Assembly (NCBI GenBank): GCA_037176705.1
Contig: CM073887.1
Coordinates: forward strand, 56,071,001 to 56,135,000
DNA from: Molossus alvarezi
Lineage: Eukaryota; Chordata; Mammalia; Chiroptera; Molossidae
Length of the DNA stretch: 64,000 nucleotides
Direction of reading: 5' to 3'
This document shows positions 11,816-23,620 of the stretch, piece after piece. Below the pieces are notes generated by a model. It was not told the origin of the DNA and made no database searches. It saw only the letters and a list, made by a program, of their open reading frames with translations. A program made the position numbers and the translations under genes. Every line of letters begins with the position of its first letter. Position 1 is the first letter of the stretch.

Positions 11816-12130
11816 GGTCCATGATAGAAGCAGAGTAGGAAGACAATGGACTCACCCTCTCCAATGAGCACATTGAAATGGTTACTCCTGAGAGGCAACT
11901 GAAGGCTGATTGAACAGCTTTTAAATAGTCAATGAGAGAAAAGACTAAATAGAGAAGGCTGGAAAACCAAGGAGACTCTCTGAAATCAAAGGTTCTGGTG
12001 ACTACTTTTGCTTATGTCCCCCTCCACCTTTATAGGGTGGTCAGGAGTTTTATCTGGATGCCCTGGTCTATATGCAATATCACCACAGTGTGTTCCCAGC
12101 CACACTTCCCAGAGTCCATTTCAGCTTTGA
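11816..12130. other. Unassigned DNA
   Basis: Short intergenic stretch between duplication block C and a VES SINE. Nothing recognised in it. Confidence 0.3.
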
Positions 12131-12381
12131 TTCTTTTTTTTTTTATCCTCCCCAGTGGACATTCTTGCATTTATCTTCAGATAGAACAAGAGGGAGAGAG
12201 GGAGGAAGAGACAGAAACATCGATGTGAGAGAGACACATCAACTGGCTGCCACCCACACAACCCCAACCAGAGCTGGGGACAAACTGCAACCGAGGTACG
12301 TAGCCTTAGTGGGAACTGAACCCGTGTCTCTCTGGACCATGGACTGATGCTCTAATCGCTGAACCAAACTGGCCAGGGCCC
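12131..12381 (-). mobile_element. VES-type SINE with TSD
   Basis: A full-length reverse-orientation SINE. The 12-bp repeat TTTCAGCTTTGA flanks it at 12119-12130 and 12382-12393. The reverse-complemented head ends in AACTGGCCAGGGC. Confidence 0.92.
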
Positions 12382-12599
12382 TTTCAGCTTTGAATGAAGG
12401 AAACAAGCTAGATCAACAGGGCATCATCACACACACACACCCGGAATTCTTGATTGGAGCTGCTTCAGCCTGGCATGCCAGAACCCAAGGTACATGACTT
12501 GGTCCAATCACCTGCCAAAACCACCTAGCACACACAGTTTACACAGAGGTGACTTCTATATAAGGCCACTTTTTGAAGACCAGGAGGGAGAGATACTTT

Positions 12600-14246
12600 G
12601 TATAATTGATATGTAAACAAACATAGAAAGTCCATCAAAATGAAAAGACAGAAGAATATCTCAAATGAAGAAACAAAAAAAATTCCAGGAAAAAAAAAAA
12701 AAAACTATTTAAATGAAGATAAGTAACTTGATTTAAAAAAATTGTTTTAATGGTCATAAGGATGCTCATGAGACTTGAAAGTAAATTAGAGAATGTAGGA
12801 AGAACTTCAACAAAAAGCTAGAAAAAACAATAAAGAATGAAATAGAACTGAAGAATACAATAACTAAAATGAAAAAAAAAATACATTAGAAGGATTCAAT
12901 AACACATTATCTAATATAGAAGAACAAATTAGTGACCTGGAAGAAGGCATAGTAGAAATCAACAGCAAAAATAAAAGAAATATTAGGATATTTTGAGAGA
13001 CTCCTGAGACAACATCAAGGGCACAAACATTTGCATTATAGGGATCCCAGAAGGAGGAGAAAGAAAAAAAGGAACAGAGACTTTATTTGAAGAAATAATA
13101 ACTAAAAACTTTCCTAATCTTGGCAAGGAAACAGACATTCATTTCCAGGAAGTACAGAGAATTATAAACAAGATGAACCCAAACAGACTCACACCAAGAA
13201 ATATTATAATTAAAATGGCAAAAGTTAGAGACAATTTTGAAGGCGTCAAGAGGAAAACAATTGGTTACATACAAAGAAAACTTCATAAGAACATTAGCTG
13301 AGTTTTCAGTAGCAGCTTTATAGGCTAGAAAAGGCAAGGCATTTTTAAATTGCTGAAAGAAAGAAAAAAACTCTGACCTAGAATAATTTCCCCAGAAAGG
13401 TTATCATTTAGAATTGAAGGAGAGATAGAGTTTTCAGACAAGCAAAAACTAAAGGAGCTCACCACCATTAAATGTTAACAGATCTTTAAGCAGAAATGTT
13501 AAAGGCTTGTCTTTAAACAGGAAAGGAATGTCCATAACCAGAAATAAGAAAATATGCAAAAGTAAAAAAATGTCACAGGTAAAGCCAAATGTTTCATTGA
13601 TACAGCAAATCAGAAATTTAAAAAGCTACTTTGAAGGTGAAATACAAAAGTGCCAAACTCAATTCAAAATACAACAAATAGTAGGAGATACACAAAACAA
13701 AGAGATCTAAAATATGACATCAAAAACATAAAGCATGAAGGGGAAAGTAAAAATGCAGTCCTTTTAGAATATATTTGAATTTAAATGTCTATCATCTTAA
13801 CATAGATTGCTATAGATATAGAATGATAAACATAAATTTCTAAAAACAAAAATTTACAAAAGATACACAAAGAATAAAAAGAAACCAAGCAAAACACTGA
13901 AGAAAATCAGCAAACCACTGAGAAAAGATCAAGAGAAGAAGAAAACAACAGACAACTACAAAAAAACCCACAGAACAATTAAAATGGCAATCAGTACATA
14001 CTCACAAGCAATTATTTTACATGTAAATGAATTAAATGCTCTAATAAAGAGTCATAGGATGGCTGAATTGATTTAAAAACACGACCCATCTATACGCTTC
14101 TTACAAGAGACTCACTTCAGATCAAAAGACACATACAAACTAAAAGTGAAGAAATGAGAAAAAGATATCATCCAAATAGAAACAAACAAAAAAGCTGAAG
14201 TAGCAATACCCATATCAGACAAAACAGACTTTAAAACAAAGAATAT
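12600..14246 (+). mobile_element. Old LINE-1/HAL1-like, ORF1 region and start of ORF2, sense
   Basis: A-rich sense sequence with ORF1 landmarks: a coiled-coil-like region rich in GAA and AAA codons, then 'gggatcccagaaggagg' (the I-x-G-I-P-E-G-x region of ORF1p), then 'aaactttcctaatcttg'. A stretch resembling the endonuclease region follows ('ggatggctgaatt', 'aagagactcacttcag'). Many stops, so no protein. A VES SINE and a younger L1 interrupt it, and internal ORF2 sequence is missing between 14246 and 14452. Confidence 0.75.
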
Positions 14247-14451
14247 GCCTTGGCCAGCATGGCTCAATTGGTTGGGTATTATCCCATGTACCAAAAGGTT
14301 GCTGGCTTGATTCCTAGTCAGGCACATGCCCAGGTTGCAGGCTCAGTCCCTAGTGGGGGGTGTCCAGGAGGCAGCCAATCAATGTTTCTTTCACATTGGT
14401 GTCTCTCTCTCTCTCTCATATCAATAAAAAACATATTTAAAACATTTTAAA
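14247..14451 (+). mobile_element. VES-type SINE
   Basis: A forward SINE of the older sub-type: head GCCTTGGCCAGCATGGCTC, TC-rich region, ATATCAATAAAAAACATATTT tail. It lies inside the sense L1. Confidence 0.88.
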
Positions 14452-15760
14452 GTTTTGTACAGCATGGGAAGTAATCAACAAACTGAAAAGACAACCTACT
14501 GAATGGGAGAAGACATATGCAAACAATACATCTGATAAGGAGTTAATATCCAAAATATGTAAGTCACTTATACAACTTAATGACAACTAAAAACAATCCA
14601 ATTTAAAAATGGGCAGAGATTCAAACAAGTGTTGGCTAGGGTGTGGAGAAAAGGAGACTCTAGTACACTGCTGCTGGGAATGCAGACTGGTGCAGCCACT
14701 ATGGAAAACAATATGGTGTTACCTCAAAAAATTAAAAATTGAACTGCCATTTGACCCAGTGATCCCACTTCTAGGAATATACCCTAAGAAGCCTGAAACA
14801 CCAATCAGAAAGAATATATGTACCCCCATGTTCATAGCAGCACTATTTACAATAGCTAAGATCTGGAAACAGCCCAAGTGTCCATCAGTAGATGAATAGA
14901 TAAAAAAGCAGTGGTACATATACACAGTGGAGTACTATGCAGCTGTAAGAAAGAAAGATCTCTTATCTTTTGAGACGACATGGAGGGACCTGGAAAGTAT
15001 TATCCTAAGCGTAACAAGACAAGCAGAAGAAGATAAATACCACATGATCTCACTTATTTGTGGAATATAATGAACATAACAGTCTGAGGAATAGGGACTG
15101 GAAGTAGGGTACAGACTGACAACCCTCAGAAGAGGGGGTGGTGGGGGGAGGGAAGAGATAAACCACAGAACTTATATGCTTGTATGCATAACCAATGGAC
15201 ATGGACAACAAAGCCGGGGACGGGGTGGGGGTGAGGGGATGGGGAGGAGGGTGTCAATGGGGTAAAAAAGGAGAAACATCTGTAACAAAAATAAAATTAA
15301 AAATAAAATAAAACAAAATAAATATAAATAAATAAAATAAAAATAAGCAGAGGACCTGAACAGACATTTCTCCAAAGAGGACATACAAATGGCAAACAGA
15401 CATATGAAAAGATGCTTAATATTACTAATCACCAGGGAAATGCAAATTAAAACCACACCTGTCAGAATAACAGTCATCAAAAAATTAACAAAAACAAGTG
15501 CTGGTAAGGATTGGAGAAAAGGGAACCCTTGTACACTGATGGTGCAGCCACTATGTAAAACTATGGTGCAGCCACTGTGTACAACTATGGAGATTCCTCA
15601 AAAAGGAATCTTTTAGGTGGAATCCAAAAATACAAAACAAATAAATAAACAAAAGAATAACAGAACCATAGATATAGAGACCAAGCTGATGGTTGCCAAA
15701 GAGAAGGGTGAGGGTCGTTGGGGGAGACTGAATGAAATAATAAAATAAAAAAGACAAGGT
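14452..15760 (+). mobile_element. Old LINE-1 ORF2 C-terminus/3' end, split by a younger L1
   Basis: The old copy reads up to 14618 ('aatgggcagag') and resumes at 15339 ('aataagcagagg'), continuing through the 'acatttctccaaagaggacatacaaatgg' landmark to about 15760. The intervening sequence is a separate younger insertion. Confidence 0.82.
14619..15338 (+). mobile_element. Younger 5'-truncated LINE-1 inside older L1, with TSD
   Basis: A sense L1 3' end starting in the ORF2 C-terminal region. The frame at 14609-14899 encodes the conserved '[14 protein letters not shown]' and '[18 protein letters not shown]' stretches. The 3' UTR has a purine-rich G tract and an (AAATA)n tail. It is flanked by AAAAATGGGCAGAG (14605-14618) and AAAAATAAGCAGAG (15339-15352), a duplication of the older L1's own sequence. 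Confidence 0.88.
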
Positions 15761-15989
15761 AAGTTTATAAAAGGGAAACCTGTCTGCATGATCAAAATTA
15801 TGTTGATGGGATTGTGAAGCCTGAGAGTAGGATGAAAAATAAGGCTACAGAAACCTTTCCCACTGAGAGAAAATAACTATTATAGTGGGTGTTTGGTTCG
15901 CCATTTTATTACCTTTTATATTCCTCTTTCATGAAGTAAAAAGGGATTGTTCTAAATATATGGAAAAGAAAAGAAAAAAAAAAGAAGCC

Positions 15990-16345
15990 CAGTAATTAAT
16001 ATTGTAGTTACTATGCATTTTGCAAAGGAAGGATTCTTAGGATACATTACAGAATCACCAATTAATAAAATGAACCTGTTTAGTAGGGTGATTAACATAA
16101 GAAAGGCAATGAGGAGTAGTAATAGTTCAAAAATACTGTGTAAGGTAAGCATCTAAATTTTAATACAATCTAAATTTCAACACACAATGCAAAAGAGTGT
16201 CGCCATCCAGGCTCATAGACATATAAGAGTTTCCAGGTTAATTAACAGATACATCAACTTTGTTATTGTGTGTGTGTGTGTCTGTGTATATGGGTGGCAA
16301 GAATGCTTAAGATTCACTCTCAGCAAATTTTAATTATACAATGCA

Positions 16346-16389
<44 letters not shown>

Positions 16390-16560
16390 CAAGTCATCAC
16401 ATTGCAATCTTTAAATACATTTTTATTAGTTTATTATACGTACCTCAATAAAGCTGGGGTGCTAAGAGTTTCCAGGTACATCTAAAATATGCATAATAAT
16501 TTATTGTTTTTCTTATATTATTAAAAATAGGGATTCAAATACCTTAGGAATATCATAGCT
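15990..16560. repeat. Segmental duplication block D (first copy)
   Basis: Collinear match to 53160-53560, including GATACATT, CAATTAATAA, AGGTTAATTAACAGAT and ATCAACTTTGTTATTG. TG microsatellites at about 16266-16282 and 16354-16388 are expanded here relative to the other copy. Confidence 0.85.
16354..16388. repeat. (TG)n microsatellite
   Basis: A pure TG array following an ATATATAT stretch, inside duplication block D. Confidence 0.95.
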
Positions 16561-16952
16561 ATTTACATTTCAAAGTTCTCTAGGGACACAGGCAAAAACT
16601 AATCTAAATTTAGTTTTCTTTTACTGTAAAAGGTACGACTGAGAATGCATTACATTCACACCCTGTGTTTAGACAGAGAAGAGTCCTTGCACCCAGGCTA
16701 GGGCTGCAGGGTTCCAACTTGCCAGCAGAGCCCAGTACTCTGGGATTCTGACTAAAGGGACCAAATGAGAGGAAATGGGAAAGGGAGGGGTCAAAGGCTC
16801 AGTGTTGTCAAGGATCAAAGATTAAAATGAAGCTGCACACTTTATTACAGATGATAAGGTCACATTTAAATAAGTGTCTGTGTTTCTAAACAAGTGACTA
16901 TGCAGCTCTATGCCAAGCTTTTACCCCTAGAGGACATTAGACCCTCTTGTTC

Positions 16953-17451
16953 TGTCAACCAAGTGTAAATGAAAAAGGAGGATTTGGCTAGAAATAAATA
17001 ATAAAGATTTATTCAAGGATCTTATAGTTTGCAAACTGGAAACACAGCTAGGCAAATCTCAGAAGTGTTCCAAAGGAGACATAAAAGTTAAGAGTTCTTA
17101 GAGTAAAGTCACATGGTAGAGAAAAATCTGTGCTGCATTCTTAGACCTAGGATTAGCCTAGGAGGGTTATCAGATAGATGCCAGGTGGGCTGGATGATGG
17201 GCGCCAGGAGGTCTGGTGACATCCTAAGACCTTTAGGGAATAGTCAGAAGGTTATCTGCCAGTAAATAAATGTCCGGGTATTGACACGACTGGATAGTTC
17301 AAAAGTTTAAGTTTCCAGGCAAGTTAAGACAAGAAAAAAAAGATAATTTCCTCATGCCTCAACCTTCATAACGTTAATAATTTAGCAGCTTGGTTAAAGT
17401 GACTCCAATTTGTATTTTCCCTATCTTCAATCTTTTCCTCAGATCCCATCA
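16953..17451 (-). mobile_element. Probable solo LTR upstream of module 1 promoter
   Basis: A ~499-bp segment beginning TGTCAACC and ending CCCATCA. It is present in modules 1 and 3 and missing from module 2, where CTTGTTCC runs almost straight into TGGCCTGG. Flanking GTTC (16949-16952) and GTCC (17452-17455) look like a 4-bp target duplication with one change. Read on the minus strand it has AATAAA about 60 bp from its end, as expected for an LTR's R-U5. I cannot name the family. Confidence 0.6.
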
Positions 17452-17639
17452 GTCCTGGCCTGGCCACCCTCTTGTCTGTATTTACTCTCTGCATCCTGAA
17501 ACTGAATTCCCTGGGCACAAAGGTGCCTCAGCCTTCACAAAGGGCTGGGGAAAACAACACAGGCAGCCCCAGGCCAGGAGAACTTGTTTGAAGTCATCTG
17601 TGGTCAGGTTCCTACCCACCGGCCTAAGCTGGTTTTGGG

Positions 17640-17899
17640 AGAGAAATCGTCTTCCCACTGGTTATGGCTCGGCAGGAGCCTTGCAAACTGTCCAATCAGG
17701 GGCACCGCTGGGGTGGGTGGGTGTGGCAACGCACTGAGAGGGCTTGGAGGTCCCTACCGTATCTTTCCTCTTCTGAGGATACCTGTCACTTGCCCTTAAT
17801 AGTCCTTGGTGGCTCCGTGACAGCTTCGGTTGCGCCGTGCTCTGCATTGGCCCTGGGCGTCGTAGGAAGGACTGGGGAGGCCCTGGAAACCTAGAAATG
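17640..17899 (+). promoter_or_regulatory. KRAB-ZNF promoter and exon 1, module 1
   Basis: A GC-rich proximal promoter with an NF-Y-type CCAAT box (TCCAATCAGG, CCAAT at 17692-17696) and a GGGTGGGTGTGG GC/KLF-like box. The exon ends GAAATG at 17899, directly followed by the donor GTGAGTGTGC. The ATG is the last codon of exon 1. Spliced to the acceptor at 40492 it gives ATG|GAC, the usual KRAB-ZNF start. The transcription start is not visible. It is the more distal of two candidate first exons for the gene at 40.5 kb. Confidence 0.75.
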
Positions 17900-19931
17900 G
17901 TGAGTGTGCAGAAGCGGAGAACAGGAGGAGTGGCTGGTCCTACTGGCTGCCCTGGAACAGGCCTTCCCTGGGTCAGCTCCGGTGCCTGCAGACCTCAGTC
18001 CCTGGAACCCTAGAGGCTGGGCCGGACTCCGGGCGTACATCCCGTCACTGGGTGCCGCTTCATCTCCCCCAAATGGTGCGTGCGGTGGCCACCCAGAGGG
18101 TCATCAGGGACAACGATGATTCGGCCTCCAGGGTTTCTGCGTGTGAGGACCTGTGGTCTCTGGGGTCTCCATCCCTTCTGTCTCCACTGAGGCACCTGCT
18201 TTCTTCTGAATATTCCAAGTGTTTGAGGAGCTGGGTCTCAAATCAATGACTCTGTCCCCCCAGCGTCGCTCTTCCTGAAACTGTCAATAAATCTCTATAT
18301 ATCCAGACCCTCCGCGAATTCCCAAGCCACCTTCCCTTCTCTGAGTCACAGCATCATTATCAACAATTTGTCCTCTATGGTGCATTTCAAACAGACCCAA
18401 TACTTTAATTTTTGTGTCTTTTTCACAGTCATGGATGCCTTTTGTAGAAATTTGTATTTGTGGCGGATATTTTAGGTGAGAGGATAACCGCCTTCCTCTC
18501 CCCCAGGATCTTTCCTGGACTCAGACGTCCTATGGGAAGTCTTTGAGTGGAGGTTCCTTTTTGTAAACTTTTCTGTGTGATCTTTCCTCCCAGCACAGCC
18601 CCTCCCGCAGGCCACCTTGATTTTTTACACTTATTTAAAGTCTCCGTTTTTCAAAAGGGTAAAATGTGTTTAACCATTAGAATCTGGAAGACAGTATAAA
18701 ATAGTTCCAAACACGCCAGAAAGAGGTGAATTTCTGAAATTAAAAATAATCCAGTATTACATTACATTTTTATAGAATTCTTTTACTTTTCTTCATGAGC
18801 ACGTGTAGTAAGTTTCTGAGGTCTGTTTTTGTTTGTTTTAAAACTCCTGGGTGTTTAAAAATAAAATCCAAGGTCTGGACTTGCAGAGCAGAAATGTTTT
18901 AGTATGATTAATTATTTATAAACTAAGTTCTGTTCCTGAAAATAACCATAAACTGACATCTTATTTTCTGAAAGGAATATGTATTTGGGTTTTTTTTTGT
19001 TTGTTTGAACTGGTAAAAGTGCCTTACAATTTTCTTATTTTTCACATAAATGCTGGTTTTAAATGGTTATCAATACCAGTCCTAAGCAACTCCAGTGGTG
19101 AGCAGAAGCCTGTGATTTTGAAAGAACAGTGATTTTTCCTGAGGGGCCTCCCCCAGAAGGTGACCTGCCTGCTCACACCCACCACAAAAGAAGCCTTCAA
19201 ACTGAGAGAAGCTACATCCCTGGAAATCTGGGGATGCAGCTACACAAGGAGGTTGTGGTTGTGGTTATTTTAGGTATATAGACATTTAGACCTTATGTTT
19301 GAGTTTTGTATCAACAGTGTAGGTGCGCTCAGGTATAATTTTTGCACATTGAGAAAGTCTGTAAAGATCAGATGTTCTGTGCTGTGGACAAAGGGTCTAT
19401 GAATTTGAAAGTTCACTTGGGTCAGAACATTAAACAAAGTCAGGCTGAGAGTGGCCTCCCTTGTGAGAATGGAAGCCTAGGGGAGGGAGCACTTCCATGC
19501 TTATGGGAGGGTGTGGGAGCTCCCAGAGTTCATTCCAGGGGTTGCTCAGATGTCTCGCCCCATTTTAAAAGGGACTGACCACTCTAAGGGTTCTAGAGTC
19601 TAAACCCTAAGTTCAGGAATATGTTCAACTTTTAAAATGTGGGGTTTCCTTCCGAACTGTAGTTAAGTAAGCTAATTTTCTGCTTTCATTCTAATATTTG
19701 TGGGGTTTTCTTCCCCACTGAATTCCTTATTCCTTGAATATTGCAGCCCTTTAATTCTAGTTTCCATTAGCACCTGGGCTTTTAATATGTAAGTTGATTG
19801 AGAGGTAAGGTCTGAGTAAGGCAAGAAAAAATGAAATTGAATTGAATTTTGGTTCCATATGGGTAGGGACTAGAAAACTCAAGATGTGAGATGTGTGTAT
19901 TTAAGTTTTGGTGTGTATTTTCAACCTTAAG

Positions 19932-20985
19932 TAAATTTTTTTTTTTATTGATTAATTTTTGTTACAGATGAGTCTCCTTTTTCCCCCCACTGATTCCCCC
20001 CTCCCCCTTCCCTCCCTGTCCCTTCCTCAGATTGTTGTCCATGTCCACTGTTCATGCATACATGCGTATAAGTTCTGTGGTTCATCCCTCCCCAACCTCC
20101 CCACTCCTTAGGGGATTGTCAGTCTGTACCCCGCTTCCGCGTCTCTGGGACTACCCCATTCCTCAAACTGTTATGTTCATTATATTCCACAAATCAGTGA
20201 GATCATATGAAATTTGTCTTTCTCTGTTTGGCTTGTTTCACTTAGGATGATACTTTCCAGGTCCCTCCCTGTAGTCTCAAAGGATAAGAGATCTTTCTTT
20301 CTTACCGCTGCGTAGTACTCCATTGTGTATATGTACCACAGCTTTTTGATCCATTCGTCTACTGATGGGCACTTGGGCTGTTTCCAGATCTTAGCGATTG
20401 TAAACAGTGCTGCTACAAAGATGGGGGTATATATATTCTTTCTTATTGGTGTTGTATACTTCTTAGGGTATATTCCTAGAAGTGGGATCACTGGGTCAAA
20501 TGGGAGATCAATTTTTAATTTTTTGAGGTGACACCATATTGTTTTCCATAGTGGCTGCACCAGTCTGCATTCCCACCAGCAGTGTACTAGAGTCCCCTTT
20601 TCTCCACACCCTCGCCAACACTTGTTGTTTGATGATTTGTTGATGGCGGCCATTCTGACAGGTGTGAGGTGATACCTCATTGTTGTTTTGATTTGCATCT
20701 CTCTGATGATTAGTGATGATGAACATTTCTTCATATGTCTCTTAGCCATTTGTATGTCCTGTTTGGAGAGGTGTCTATTTAGTTCCTCTGCCCATTTTTT
20801 AATTGGATTCTTTGTCTTTCTTTTGTGGAGTTATATGAGCACTCTATATGTATTGGAAATTAACCCCTTATCTGATATATCATTGGCAATTATGCTCTCC
20901 CATACAGTGGGTAGCCTTTCCGTTTTGATGATTGTATCTTTCGCTGTGCAGAAGCTTTTGTGGTCCGAAGGTTGTGGGTTATTGT
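19932..20985 (-). mobile_element. Younger LINE-1 3' third, antisense, between modules 1 and 2
   Basis: Reverse complement of the L1 3' UTR and ORF2 C-terminus. The minus frame 20180-20749 keeps 189 codons, including the '[14 protein letters not shown]' and '[13 protein letters not shown]' stretches, so this is a fairly young copy. It lies exactly between the end of module 1 and the start of module 2. Only TTAAG is shared at the two ends, so a normal TSD is not clear. Confidence 0.88.
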
Positions 20986-20999
20986 TAAGCTGATATTAT

Positions 21000-23620
21000 A
21001 GTTATTTACATTTAATAGTTCTCTAGAGACAGGCAAAAATTAAATATTTCTTTCCAGTGTAAAATGTACACCTGAGAATTTAATGAACACGTCTCACACC
21101 CTGTGTTTAGACTGAGAAGGGTCCTTGTGCCCAGGCTGGGGCTGCCAGGTTCCAACTTCCCACCGGAGCCAAGTGCTCTGAGATTTCTCCTCTTAAGGAC
21201 AGAATGACTGGGGCTGAAGAAGGAATTGTTGGGAAGCATCAAAGACTGAAGTGGAGCCACTCATTATGACAGGTGGTGAGATCGCATTAAGTGTTGGTGT
21301 TTCTAAAGAGTCTGAGTACCAGGAGTGGTTTGACAGCCATGCACTAAGCCCTTGACCTGTAGAGAACTATATAAACCCTCTTGTTCCAGTGTGGCCTGGC
21401 CTGGGTCACCCTCATGTCACCATTTGAAAACTGAATCAGGAATTCCCTGGGCACACTTGTGCCCACGTGTTCACAAAGAGCTGGGCCAACACAGGACAGT
21501 CGGCCCCAGGCCAGGAAAAAGTTCTGTTTTAATTCTAAGTCTAGGGTCCTGCAGCGGGCTGCCACTCAGGCAGAGGGGGCGCGCCAACAGCAATTGTCCA
21601 ATCAGGGGTGCCGCTGGGGCAGGTGGGTGGGGTGAGGCACCGCGTGGGCGTGGCCACCTGAGCACCTTCAGGCGCGGCTCGGAACGCGCGTCGTCTGTAC
21701 ATAACGGTCCCCGGTGGCTCTGCTGTGGGCTCGGAGGCGCAGTGATCTGCACGCGTAGTGCAAGTTTAGGCAGTTCCCGGGAAGACGTAGGAAACCCAGG
21801 AATGGTAAGTGTGTGGGCCGGGTGGGGCGTCAGGGAGGAGGGTTGGTTGGAACTGGCTGGAACCGGCTGGAGCCGGCTGTGGTAGGACCGGCCTCCCCTC
21901 CGTCTAGTCTGAGTCTGCAGACTGAGTCGCGTTGGGGCTCCGCCGACCCTCCAGCTCACAGCAGGCCGGGCTGGGAACAGGGACCTGGGAGCGCTGTCCT
22001 GTTGGTGCCGGGGGCTTCAGCCGCAGGCTCTGTGGGCAGCTGTGCGCCCGCAGCCCCTCGCCCCAGACGGCGCGGTGACCACGCGACGGTCGTCAGGGAC
22101 GATCGTGACTCCGTCTGCGGGTCGGTGCAGGGGAGGAGCTGTGGTCTGAGGGGTCCCCAGGCCCTCCTTTCTCCTCGGGAGGAACCGTCTTTTATGAGTT
22201 CTCTAACTGTTTGGGAAGCAGGGTCTCAAATCCAGGACCCTGTTCCCTCAGGTGGGCCCTTACTAAAACCGGCAATAGATCCCTGAATTTCCAGGTCAGT
22301 CCTCAAATTCCCAAAGCAACGTTCCCTCTCTGAGTTACAGCGTCATGATCAACTATTTGTCCTCCAGGGTGCGCTTCAAACAGACTCAATATTTTCATTC
22401 TTTATTTACTTTTTTTTTGTTTCACGGAATAATGGAATGCTCTTTTTTAGAGAATTTTATTTGTCTGGATATTTTCCTTGAGAAGAAAGCCTAGAGAAAG
22501 TACCTGGAAGACGTTGTATGACTTCTCTGTTCCTCTCCCCCAGGGTCTTTCCAGGGCGCAGACTCTCCCAGGTGATCTGTCCTGTCAACACTGCCTCTTC
22601 CCCGCGTTTGCTACCTTGACAACATTTATTGACTTAAGTCTCAGTTTTTAATAGGGGTAAAATGTATTTAATAAATAGAACTGGGAAGACAATATAAAAG
22701 AGTTCCAAACAGGCAAAAAGAGGAGAATGCAGAAAAAAATAAAATATTCCACTATTACATTTCACTTCTAGACGTTTTCTTTCACCCTTCCTGAGCATGT
22801 GTAGTAAGTTTCTGAGGTTTGTTTTTGGAGTGTTTTAAAATACAGTTCCAGGGCTTGGCCTTGCAGAGCAGAATTGTTCAATAGATTCATGAGAAAAGAT
22901 ATCTAGCCCTGGAAGTGGGCATGCAGTGCGAGGCCTTGGGTGCTGATGCTCTTTCTGTGGTTGTGGATCCTTAGACCTAAACATTTCTAGAGTTTACTTT
23001 GAGGTTTGAATTCAGAGGTTTGTGTACATTGAGCAAGTCTGTGAAGATAAGGTGCTTTGTCTTGTAGACATAAGGCTTGTGAGTTGGGGAGTTCATTTGG
23101 ATCAGAACTTAAACTGAATCAGGCTACGAGTTGCCTCACTTGTGAGAACTGAAGCCCCAGGGAGGGAGAGCTTCTATGCTTAGGGGAGAGAGGAGAGTGT
23201 GTGGAGCTCCCAGAGTTCACTCTTGGCTGCTCAGGTGTCACCTGTGGTCCTTCCCCAGGGACTGAGTGACTCCAGGGGTTTTATCTCAGCAGGGAGTGTC
23301 TAGACCCTTAGTGGAAACTTTCAGCTTTCTGAGTGTGGGTTTCCTTCTGAGCTGTAGCAAGCTGCTTATCTTTCTTGATTCCAATATTGTTTCCTTTCAT
23401 TGGATTTCTTTCTCCATTGAATATTGCAGCTCTTTGAATCTAGTTTTTATTAACATTTGTGCTTTTAATATGTAAGTTGATTGAAAGATACCATATATAT
23501 AATGTAAGATAATTGTGGAACCAAATATATTTTTTTTTTTATGGAAGAGAACTTTAAGGTGGGAGATGGGTGTTTTTAAGTTCTCAGGTGATTTTTTTCA
23601 TTTTTAGGTCACTTTTTATA
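21000..23620 (+). repeat. KRAB-ZNF promoter module 2 (duplicated unit)
   Basis: The second copy of the exon-1 unit, beginning at TTATTTACATTTAATAG next to the L1. It lacks the LTR found in modules 1 and 3. The homologous sequence continues to about 24290, where it matches 59540-59880 of module 4. It is the most CpG-rich of the copies. Confidence 0.9.
21540..21804 (+). promoter_or_regulatory. KRAB-ZNF promoter and exon 1, module 2 (CpG island-like)
   Basis: A dense CpG region (GCGCGCC, GCGTGGGCGTGG, CGGAACGCGCGTCG) with CCAAT at 21598-21602. The exon ends CAGGAATG at 21804, followed by the donor GTAAGTGTG. CCAAT-to-ATG spacing is 206 bp, almost the same as in module 1. It is the full first-exon copy nearest the KRAB exon at 40492 (intron about 18.7 kb), and its retained CpG content makes it the likelier active promoter. 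That last point is inference. CpG-rich sequence continues to about 22170 in intron 1. Confidence 0.8.

Larger units (their letters stand above)
16561..19925 (+). repeat. KRAB-ZNF promoter module 1 (duplicated unit)
   Basis: A unit holding upstream DNA, a promoter/exon 1 and the head of intron 1. It is collinear with module 2 (21000-23620 and on to about 24290), module 3 (53500-56930) and partial module 4 (57475-59880). Shared landmarks include 'cacaccctgtgtttagac', the CCAAT box, the ATG/donor junction, 'catttcaaacagac', 'gtagtaagtttctgaggt', and 'gtgcacattgagaaagtctgtgaag' in intron 1. Same strand as the zinc-finger gene. Confidence 0.9.

Noticed and set aside
17390..18249. Overlapping frames of 60-115 codons around promoter module 1 (and similar sets at 21.3-22.3 and 54.3-55.2 kb)
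   Set aside because: They arise from GC-rich promoter and exon-1 DNA with few stops. They are not conserved in frame among the three modules.
20180..20749. 189-codon minus-strand frame as a gene
   Set aside because: It is the C-terminus of L1 ORF2 with the usual conserved landmarks, in a 5'-truncated insertion.
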